DNA of 64,000 bases from Apoda limacodes (Eukaryota > Arthropoda > Insecta > Lepidoptera > Limacodidae): positions 20,725,521 through 20,789,520 of the forward strand of contig OX291544.1 of assembly GCA_946406115.1 (NCBI GenBank), written 5' to 3'. Below are positions 25,096 through 35,300 of the stretch, one piece after another. Position numbers and translations under genes: made by a program. Under the pieces are notes generated by a model. That model worked only from the letters and a program-made list of their open reading frames with translations, was not told where the DNA came from and ran no database searches. Positions within the stretch are counted from its first letter, which is position 1; each line of letters opens with the position of its first letter.

Positions 25096-25687
25096 AGTGA
25101 CATATTGCTTTTTTTTCTCGTACAGTAAAAACATTGATACTCGAAAGAAAATATTATACCATCATCAACATAAAAGGCGTTTCACCAGTTCTAAAGAGTA
25201 CCAATTATTTTTTTTTGACCAAAAGTTAAAGTTTTAAATTCACTCCATTAATATGGGACCACCTTGGAAGTATACCCTTTAAAATGTAAAAAAGATTTTT
25301 GAAAGTCTGTCTATATATGACGGAGCTATGCCCGAACATACATAAAAAATAAAAAATACAAACATCCAAATTGAGAACCTCCTCCTTTTTTTGAAGTTCG
25401 TTAAAAATAAACCTGCATAGTTCATTTATCACATTTTTCTAAGAAAGATTAAACAAACTTTTAACCTTTTAAGCAGTTACACCTTAAAAAACCCATTTAC
25501 AAGGAACAATTAATTCAGAGGATAGATATGGCGGTAAATATTTTTGCATATATATCCAATAACGAAATAGAATTCGAAAGTCACTTTTAAAAGCAACCTT
25601 GACAGGTTACGGTCATCAGCTATTGGCCAATAGTTCTTGTTGGCAACAGCAAATATATGGAAATCCTAATTTTATTATATTCCGCTT
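25096..25687. other. Spacer, nothing recognised
   Basis: AT-rich with no credible exon. A short phrase ending TTTTTTGAAGTTCGTTAAAAA at about 25387 belongs to the widespread GAAGTCGGTTAAAAA repeat motif. Confidence 0.35.
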
Positions 25688-25825
25688 CGCGGTTCCGTTG
25701 ATAGTAGTGACTGTCTGCTGATTCGAAAGGCGTGTGTTCAATTCCGCACATGACAAACGTTTATATGATAAATATTTGTTGTTTTATGGGTTTTGTCGTG
25801 TATTTTTACATGTTCCATACTACAG
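25688..25825 (+). repeat. SINE-like dispersed repeat, second copy
   Basis: GTGTTCAATTCCGCACATGA, then CAAACGTTTATATGATAAA. This is the plus-strand counterpart of 9738-9990. A B-box-like GTTCAATTCC is present, but no A box or folded tRNA is evident. Confidence 0.55.
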
Positions 25826-25827
25826 TA

Positions 25828-25968
25828 TGGGGTTGTTCAAGAAAGAAGTTATTAGATTCTTAAATTGTTGGCAACGCGCGAGTGATACCAAGTGTTCATA
25901 AGCTTCGGTGACCGCTTACCATCAGGCGGCTCGTAAAATTGTTTGCCCCCTTAGTAGTATAAAAAAAA
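25828..25968 (+). mobile_element. LINE family A, 3' tail only (copy A7)
   Basis: This matches A1 from GGGGTTGTTCAAGAAAGAAG to the terminal ACCGCTTACCATCAGGCGG, GTTTGCC and GTATAAAAAAA. It encodes the final FFKKEVIRF-like residues and the 3' UTR. Confidence 0.88.
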
Positions 25969-25984
25969 TGTTTCCCGGCTGTGA

Positions 25985-26290
25985 CGACGGCAATGTCAGA
26001 GCTGGGAAGTTCATTGTTAGATGTTGACCTCTCCTATATATCTCCACGGCCGATTTTGAGCCGCCTGCTTCCACTGGCTTCCTGCGGCTCTAACCAGGTT
26101 GTCTGTACACCTGGTAAAGAGCCGTCCTACGCTGCATCTTTTGATCCGTGGTAAAAACTCGTTTATGATGCGTTAAGCAATGTGGCCTGCCCATTGTCAC
26201 TTTAGCTTGCTAACTGTATGTGTAACTATGTTTGTAACTTTGATTCTGCGGCGAATTTCGTCCTTCCGGATTCTACCGCGAAAAAGAAAC
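25985..26290 (-). pseudogene. RTE-type LINE C-terminal fragment
   Basis: The minus-strand translation gives RRIKVTNIVTHTVSKLK, stop, QWAGHIA, then TDNLVRAAGSQWKQAAQNRP and YIGEVNI. This is the RTE pattern KVTDIA ... KLKWQWAGH ... TDDLV..AGS.W ... W. It has stops at several Trp/Arg positions and is closely related to 50985-51310. Confidence 0.8.
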
Positions 26291-26654
26291 ACCAATCATA
26301 GCTCTGTCCATAGCATAATATGTATGTATTTACAATTACAAAAAGATTGTCGTCATGAAAATAATAATCACTAAATTCATTTTGTTATTTTGTCCTCTCA
26401 TGTGTAGGGAACAATCGTTGCATTTGGTCAGTTTCGACATTTCATATTTCAGTCATACGAAGTGTTACAGCCATGGTGGTAAGATAGAAAAATTAAAAAA
26501 AAAGAGGACAGAATGACATTCAAAACTAATTTTTGGTAAAAGTGTCACTCCGTTAATTTTCACTCTACCCCCGTACCGACGATTATATGTTTATATTCAT
26601 TCTAAATTTTATATTGCATCACCTACCTTATTCTTCATTTAAAAATTAATGTTT

Positions 26655-26800
26655 CCTCTGCCCAAAGGTCGCCTGGAAGAGATCGCTATTAAGCGATAAG
26701 GGCGCCTAATTTTATGCTTTACAATATAATGAAACATTTAGTATTAAGTTATTATTGGTATGCAATGAAGAATACAGCTATCTATCTATTTATTGTTATA
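26655..26800 (+). repeat. LINE-tail-like repeat with (TATC)n end
   Basis: GCCTGGAAGAGATCGCTATT then AAGCGATAAGGGCGCC, ending in CTATCTATCTATT. It is the same family as 13310-13462. Confidence 0.7.
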
Positions 26801-28550
26801 TGAACTCGATAGGATCACTTACCATGCTTATCCTACAGCCTAGTACAACAGTCTAAGTATTCAGACATTCAACCACCATTGACGTCTCGACAGACCTATC
26901 GTAAGACTAGAGACGGAATGCCTTTGTGTGTGAGTGCGTGTGTTTACCTAAGTTGTGTAGTAAAAGTCCTAACTCAGTCCAACAGCCACAAGACACCCAA
27001 CACCGATTCTAGGGGTCGTTTTGTTCTCATAAACACTTCAAGCTCAACAGTTCAAGGTAGCGTTGGCATTGATAATTACGTCATTTAAAAAAACTTCAAT
27101 GAATGTAAATGCGCGAATGAATTTTTGACAAGCCTCTTAACATATAAGGACAACATTGCTAGTAGAAACTAGTTTATCAAGAATATTAAATACTATTTCA
27201 AACGTTTTAATAAATGATAAGATCACCCCTATCAGCTACTTTTTAGGTGTATTAACAATTAATTTAAGCACACTCCGTAGATATGTTTAATTTGATAGGG
27301 CCCGAAAATAACATAAAACAGGTTATTAATTACAATTTTATTCCACGGACAACTTTTTTACCTACTTACGAATGTTTTCATTAATTCAAATTGTGGCAAG
27401 TTAAATATATTTTAATCCTAAGTATTATAATGTGAAAGTGTCACATTACAGCAGGCCTACAACTCGCTATTGGAAAAATATTTTTAACATTTACAAAAGT
27501 CTCAATTTTATAACAAAGCTGTGGTTAATGTTTTTCTGTAAAATTAATTCAGAATTTCAGATGCAAAGAGGTAGGATAAAATTTCTAATTTATCATCATT
27601 ATTACAGCTTCCAGACGTCCACTGTCAAACCACAGCCTAAAGAAAAGGCTGTTTAGTCTGTGGTCAAACGTGTGCCTCATTATGTTTACACAATTTTAAA
27701 CTGCAGTAAGAACTTCACAAATGAGTACTGGGTATTTTTTTATTATTTAATGGAACACCATGTTTTGTTTAGATCTAGTTCATAAATATATTATGAATTT
27801 ATTGTCTTCAATTACAAAACGGACTAGCGCACCAATATGGATCAGTACTTAATAAGGTTTTAATAACTGTAACTATATAATATATCGACGTTTTCACTTT
27901 TTATAGTTTAATAAACGTATGTGGTCCATCATGATGGTCCGATAAAACGTAAAAATTACATTAAATTCTACATATTGTAAAGAAATTAAACTCTTTCTAC
28001 ATAAGGGGGCATACCCTTTTATCCCGAGTCCTACTTGACAGAAACTAATGCCGTTTCTACATTTCTGTAAGTAAAGTATATTTTCTGGTATGTTTTATTC
28101 ATAAATTCGAGTACAATATTACTTTTAACTCGGGAAGCTGATTTCTTAAAAAGTTAAAAGTTTTACAGTAATACTAGTATGCCGCGGAAAATTCGGTTAC
28201 TGCCGCAGGATTACTACGAAAATTCTGTTTAACCGAAACAAAAAAAAAATATGTTAATATCTCTCCAGCTACATTTGTGCAAAATCAAGTCACTCTTTTG
28301 CACTGTTTATAACAAAAAGGGAGGGTTTGCTACCTATGCACCGGCTATGTGCTCAAGAGAGATTCAGGGAGAATGGGTTCGAAAGAAAGTAAGAAAGTCA
28401 CTATTCAAGGTCAAGGAAAGTTATAATGTATACTCATTCAAGGTTATATTAATAAGCTTTAATGATTAGCAGTGTAACTTAATCACTGAAGGCGATTCGT
28501 AACCCTTAATATATCGAAATTAGAGTATCTATTTACAATATTTGAAACTA
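26801..28550. other. AT-rich spacer, nothing recognised
   Basis: No gene model could be supported on either strand. A short hairpin (CCACAGCC...GGCTG...CTGTGG, about 27630-27662) is present but isolated. Confidence 0.4.
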
Positions 28551-28679
28551 CTACCTATCTACACAGAAAGAAAGAAAACCGTAAGCCTGCCTACACAGAT
28601 TTCTAGATAGAAGGTTTGCAAAATATATATTAGGGATAGAAAGTACATTCAATTTCTTCGGCCTAAGGCCCGACCGATG

Positions 28680-29080
28680 ATGTCTCCTACGACGTCCACA
28701 TCCAGTAGGTATCCGCCGCCGGAGGAGGTTTACGCGGACGGGACACACTTTTATGGAACCTATGGACGTGTGGTGAATGATGTTATCCCAGGGCCTTGAT
28801 GAGCTGGCGCGGTGCTATGATGCACGTCGCTCACCCCGTAGAATCGTTGAGCAGTGTTGCTCAGGCCGAGGATCGGGATTGTAGCGAGCAGTGTTGCTTA
28901 GGTCGAGGATCTGGATTGTAGCGAGCTCCCAGAATCCTCTTCAGTGCGGACGTCACTCGAAAGATGACGCGCAACGGCCACCAGAGCAATTTAGGAGGAC
29001 AGCCTTCTCAAAGACAATAGGTACGGCAAAAAGCCGTAGGGTAAGGGAAGACCGTTGTGATTACTTTGAGTACTAAACGT
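28680..29080. repeat. GC-richer segment with a 39-bp tandem duplication
   Basis: AGCAGTGTTGCT(C/T)AGG(C/T)CG then AGGATC(G/T)GGATTGTAGCG occurs at about 28850-28888 and again at 28889-28927. The surrounding 400 bp is richer in G+C than both flanks. Short frames are open but none is recognisable. It may be a fragment of a LINE 5' region; this is unproven. Confidence 0.5.
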
Positions 29081-29168
29081 TCTTGGATTAGCACGTAGAA
29101 TAGGCAGCTTTAGTTGCAGGTTAAAATTATTTATTGAATTAGCGTTGTTGAAAATAAGTAGATTTATA

Positions 29169-30959
29169 GTGCAGTCGTTGAAGCGAGAAATAGGGTCTTA
29201 CCTCCGATTTTTTTACTGTGAACCAATTTGCATGAAATTTTGGAATTAGGCTTACCCTTAACTTCAAAAGTGAAAATGATCTGAGCTCCGCCTATTATTT
29301 TTAAATGGTGTAAACAACCCCTTAATGAAAAAATTGACATTGAGCCATTTTATCGCTAGAAATGTGTATAATATTAAGGGGTGAAATTGTAAAGTGTTTT
29401 CTAACACAATTACCTCATAATAAAATCATTTTCAACCCCTTGAAAACCTTACAACCCTTGCAAACAACCCCTAAATTGAAAAAATTACAAAAAAATACTT
29501 TGGTATGACATTAAAAGATTTAAGTATAGAGTAAATAATATTTTATGTTCTCTATCTTAATTATCGAATTTTTAACCCCCTTTCGATCCTTAAAAACAAC
29601 CCCGTGATAAAAAAAAATCTTTTGATGAAATGAAAAGGATTAAAATTTTTTTCTTCCACATTCTCGCAAAATGATTAACATATTCTCAAGCTATTCAACC
29701 CTTAAAACTACCCCTAAATTAAACAGTAAATATATATGATGGTTCGCCCCTCCGAGCAATACACATACCTTCATTCAAATGTGTTATATGAACGTATGTA
29801 TGTTTTTAGCCTTAGTTTCCAAAATATAGGTCCATAATATATAGATATATATATATATATACATAAGACAATAGTTTTGGATCTTTATTACTGTGTACTT
29901 TCACTTTGCTCCAAATATTCACACTCCGAAATCAGTTTACTAAGTAAACAAAAATTAGATTAGTTTTTGGACCATAACTCTTTCAATTTTGATGCTATTA
30001 CAACTTATAAAAAACCATTTTAAAGGTAATTAAAAGAGCTACAACTTTTTTCACAATATATAGTGAAAAACCTTTTATTTTAAAACGGTGAAGGGTCAAA
30101 GGGCTCGAGAGAGACTGTGATTGCGCTGCCGCGCGCTCTTTAAACAATCATATCTCCGTCAATTTTTGTGTGACAGAAAAAAAAAACATTTTTTTTTTTT
30201 GTCAGAAAAAGACCTACATTTTTTATCATTCTACTTTTATTCTTATCTTTCATCATTTTTGAGATATTATAAAAAGATGGTGTTTTTTTTTTGAAAATTC
30301 GAAATTTTATTAAAAACTATGTGTCCTTAAGCAGCCAAACTGCTAAAATCCATTAAACTCTTTATATTTAAGTTAATTCTAGATGGAATACGATTAATTT
30401 TAATTGTGGTGGAAATGGCACTTATGAAACCCATTGATTTGAAAGAAAAAACCATTAGATGTTCCTCTTATTTCCATTACAGCTCACTCATTTTACGTGC
30501 AGATGACTTTAAACAGTGCTCATTTTAAAGCTTATTTCAAGCACTACAAAACCCTATTTCATTATAATGCATATAATGTATCTGCTCGCCGCTAGATGGC
30601 ATTAAATACATCGATTAAATTTCAGACAAAATAAAAAACGGCTTTGTTCTTTAATACCTAGCTTAATATTGCACTTAGAACACTTTATAAAAAACCGATT
30701 TGTTCAGTTTCTTACCTGCTAGAATTTTGTTTATTATAAAATTTTCGTTAATATGCATAATTTTGGAGATATTTGCAAAAAACCGATGAAAAACTTGAAA
30801 AAATTCCGAATTTTCAATTGCCAATAACCACAGGGTGGGTGCGGAGTTTAGATCATTTTTACTTTTGAAGTTAAGGGTAAGATGAGCCTAATTCCAAAAT
30901 TTCATGCGAATCGGGTAACGGTAAAAAAAATCGGAGAAATAACGCTTCAATGACTGCAC
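29169..30959. mobile_element. 1.8-kb non-coding element with long inverted termini
   Basis: The first 124 bp (29169-29292, starting GTGCAGTCGTTGAAGCG) recur inverted at 30838-30959 with small gaps. Matching internal blocks include CATGAAATTTTGGAATTAGG, CCTTAACTTCAAAAGT and AAATGATCT. The interior has no transposase-like frame; it contains several AACAACCCC(T/G) and AAACTACCCC phrases between 29320 and 29715. Long terminal inverted repeats and no coding capacity suggest a non-autonomous DNA or foldback transposon. No target duplication is evident (TTTATA on the left, AATTAG on the right), so the superfamily is unknown. Confidence 0.75.
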
Positions 30960-31796
30960 AATTAGGAGAAAATTCAACTTAACTCACAGGAACACATAGC
31001 AGTAATAAGGAATGACACATCCTGTCATTCGTAAAGAATTCCTCCAGTTTCTATATTTGAAACCTTGTACGTATACAGAGAACTAGGAATGGATGCCTGG
31101 AAACTTCCACAGATTCTTGCAACTTCCGGTCATTTACCTGATCCGGAAACCTGAAACGGTAAATCCGTTATATGTTGGGACATGAAATTTGATCTCACAG
31201 CAGTGCTGCCAAACCCTACTAATGTTTACCCCCAAGAGAATTTAAAAAAAACCCTAAATAATTATAGCAAAATTGCCAGCCAGTGACTATGACAGGTTGC
31301 GGCATTGATCCAATGTAGAATTTGTAAGATGCTGTCTCTCTCTTAATTACAGAAAAAGGTCTAGTCATACCTGCTGTTATTCTATATCTACTGCTGTTTG
31401 GTTAAATAAGCCTTTTTCGAAGCCCCTAAAAAACCCTCCAAAGGAATCCTGCCCCTAAGAATCCCCCCTTTTAACACATTTAACCCCTAACTTTAGGGCA
31501 ATTCCCCTAAGTTGTCATTACTATCCCTCAGATGTTATACCTATACATCTGAGGAATAAAATTTTCCCGTGCTTTGTGTGTATGGAGAGCTCTCAAAAAA
31601 AAACACCTACACGTAGGAGCTTAAAAAAACTACAAGGATTTGGCTACAGAACCTTAAAAATGCAGTCCGTGGTAACAATCATTCTGCAGACACGCAGTTA
31701 TTATTATTGAACTGCCCATAGTTCAATGTCAAAAATACGTCATTATACTCTCACTATTTCTCAGTTAAAAATGACGATAATATTTTATGGCTTACG
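30960..31796. other. Spacer upstream of gene B
   Basis: No coding signal. The last few hundred bases are the presumptive upstream regulatory region of gene B. I could not identify specific factor sites. Confidence 0.4.
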
Positions 31797-31800
31797 AAAA

Positions 31801-31835
31801 TATATAAAAGCGTGAATCAAAAGCCCTGGGTCATC
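31801..31835 (+). promoter_or_regulatory. Core promoter of gene B: TATA box and initiator
   Basis: TATATAAAAG at 31801-31810 with a TCATC initiator-like motif at 31831. The ATG follows 65 bp after TATAAAAG, nearly the same spacing as in genes A and C. Confidence 0.75.
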
Positions 31836-31867
31836 TGTCTTGTGTTAACGCAATTTAACAAATCATC

Positions 31868-32322
31868 ATGAAACTGGTAGGTGTGTCAGTTGCCTTTGTA
31901 TTTTTTAACGTTGTTTTAAAATATTAAATATTTTAATTGTTTTGCATTTTTCTCAAAAAAATCATTGTTATTGTAACCGTAAGAATTGCATTGTTTTTAA
32001 AAAAATAATTTGTTGTTTTTAAGTGATTTTTTATTTGTAGCTTTTTTGTTATTCAAAATCAGCAAAAACGTTTAGTTTTGTCCATTTTTTTTTAATATTA
32101 CGTACTATATTGATGAGTCGGTACTTACATCTTAATTCTGTTTATCAGTGCACAAATTCTGATAGTGAATTTGCATGGTATTTGTCAACAGTCAAACAGT
32201 GCAAAAGTTTTCACTTCAAACTCAAATACTTTGTTAATAAGGTTGCCGTGGAATACTGTTTATGTAAACTCCAAGAGACTTTGATTCCAAACGGCATACG
32301 TCAGTCGTAGGATAAAATTAAT

Positions 32323-32398
<76 letters not shown>

Positions 32399-35300
32399 TG
32401 CGTGTGCGTGTGCGTGTGTGTGTGTGTTTGTGTTTGTGTGAGTGTGTGTGTGTGTATGTGTGTTATAATATAAAAAAAAACGGGTTGCACGGGAGTGCCG
32501 GCAGAAGTGAAAACCTTTATACACAAATCGCGCTTAACACTCAAATATGTCACAAGACATGTCTTGACCCATTGTATATTTTTGAGCAATATCCTACCTA
32601 TATATCTCAATAATGTAATAAAATATATTAAACGTAATATATTACTATGCCACTGCTACTATGGAACTGGCTCTGTATCCTATCACACGTCTGTCACTCC
32701 TCTAACTGTCGACTATTTTCTTTGACACAACCTAACATAATAAATAAAGATTGTTTATTTTTTTCCTATAAAATCACCTACTAGCACGTCAACCTATAGA
32801 TATACCTTCTATGCTCTACAATTACTTTTATCTCACCTTGTATCGTATCGTATCACATTTTAACATGTGTAATCCGCACTTTCATTATTATAAATAATAA
32901 TGTTTGTTTAATTACTTTTTTGACGTAGTATATTTGACATCTCAATCTGTCATAGAATTAAAATCCCATATCCAACCTCCCTGTACTACTCATAACCACC
33001 ATATACTTAAAATAAAAAACTAACCTAATGTAAATAAATCTGACGCGAGTTCTGTTTTAAGATTATTCAATGAATTGTCTTTTTTTGAAGTTTTCATTTC
33101 AAAAACATACAACCTGGATAAACATATTAACATGTGAAATCCGCACTCTTACTTTTTATTTTATTCGTCCTATAGAGTTAAACACTTTTTACCCATCACA
33201 AAAAAGTGCACAAAGCCACTAAAGATGTTTTCACTTCAAAATTATAATAGGCGTGGCATTATGGTTTCCGTCTTGCGAATTTTTATAGCGTGGCATTATG
33301 GTATCCGTCTGACGATCATTCTGACGCGAGTTTATCATTTTTTACCCATCACAAAAACAAACCCAATGTAAATAAATCTGACGCAAGTTCCGTCTTACGA
33401 ATTTTCTATGAATTTTCGATCAGGACACGTGACCTGACGCGAGTTTAACTTTTTTTCGCCATACCAAAAAAAGTGCACAACGCCGCTAAAGAAGTTTTCA
33501 CTTCAAAAATTATAATTTATTCTAGTAGACCTGGAGACAGTGACAGACGGGACGATTTATAGTACAAAAAATTAAGAAAACCCAACGGTTTGTTTCTGGT
33601 AGACAATAAACAATAAGCTCGGCCTAGCGAATTGTCATATTAATTTGGTCCCTATCAAATTATATCCCGACAAGCCAATTAGAAGAATTTTATTACGATT
33701 GTTTATTACGATCATACTTCAAAAATATACCCTACCTCGACCATGATGACGAAGAACGACCGTCACATGTTTTTGGGGTTTTTTAGCAACCAACTTAAAG
33801 GAAAATAAAACATTGAACCAACGGTTTGTTTATTTTAGAGGGGTTTTCATTTATTTACAACATTTTTTTTCTTCTTTAAAGTCGGTTCATTCAAATACAG
33901 TCATCGATCGATTGAAATGTCTAAGTCTAATAGAACTTTCCGGTGTTCAATTCTGAAAACAGGGTTTCCTGTCGAAGTTGCTATCCTATGGACTGCCCGA
34001 GGGTTTGTGCAAATAGATCACTAATTTTCTGTCTGGCAAACGCATACGAGCCACGCATTGATAGCGTCTCACAAGGTTCTATGCTGACTTCTCCGCTATT
34101 TCTGCTGCTTATCAATGATATTTTGTCAATCAACTACAAATATTGCTATGCGGATGACAGTACCAAAAATGCTTATTACACGGGCCGTGCAAGCATCCTT
34201 CAATCCGATGGCGAACTTGTGTTAAAAATCGAGACCACTTTGTCCAAAGTCTTTGACTGGGGACGGAGAACTTGGTCCGATTAAACCCAACGAAGACACA
34301 AGTATTTGCGTTCACCGCTAATAAAACCATGTTTTCTGAGGTCCCTCAATTTCAGGACACGCCTTTATCCATCTCCAAGAGCATTGGAATGAATAGTGTT
34401 GACATCTTTCCACCTATACCTTCCTACCTATAGTATAATAAAGTTTCGAAAATAGTTGCATTTATTTTAAGGAAGATAAAACGTACTTTTTCAATGTCAC
34501 ACATAATTTTTCATTATGCTTCGATTTCAAACGAGGCTTAACAGTAGTAGTTGCTACATGGTTAGTCAGAACCAGATTTTTTATATGTTTATTTAATTTT
34601 TTGTTGTCTACAGCAAACAATTAGATGTCATAAAATGTAGCTTTGTGTTCATAAACTAATTCTATTAATCTAATCTCAATTCTATAATCGAATTCAAAAC
34701 AATTAAGGTTATGCTAATGCTTTTGTTTCTATACAAAAATCTTTATCCACCTGGCTTAATATAAGCTACATTATTTTATACGCTATTACAATTAAACCTG
34801 CTAACACTGGTATGGGTTCAAAAACATCATTATACACTACAAACACACATGTGTATAGGTGCTATCATCTCAAATTCATCAAATTTTACAGAGCTATACT
34901 AGCTCAGCTATATAGCTAAATATTAAAGATATTAAAAAACTTGGGTTCAAAAAATCTTACCAAACGATTATTGAATATTTGTCTATTTATATAAACGTAA
35001 AACTTCTAAACAAATTTTGATGCGGTTTTTCCTAATTGAATCTAACTTAAAAACTGCCATATGTACCTTTCTAGTATAAAATAAATGAAATTAGCTGGTA
35101 ATTACCCACGTGACTTAAGTTTTCCCGTCCGATACTAACTTTTACACTGTCTTTTAAATATAGTCATTTTTCCAAAATATTTAAAAAAGGGATTCTTTAT
35201 TTGCAATGAAAATTCTAGATATCAATTTTCATGGTTTTCGCAATAAAAATACTCGATTCACACATAAAGTTTCATCCCCTATTTTGGCCTCTTTAGGGAT

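Noticed and set aside
25688..25825. Possible tRNA gene because of a GTTCAATTCC B-box-like motif
   Set aside because: No cloverleaf or acceptor stem could be folded from the sequence; better explained as a SINE-like repeat.
32260..32613. Long open frames on both strands rich in Cys-Val or His-Thr
   Set aside because: They are translations of the (TG)n microsatellite; the same applies at 51770-52134.
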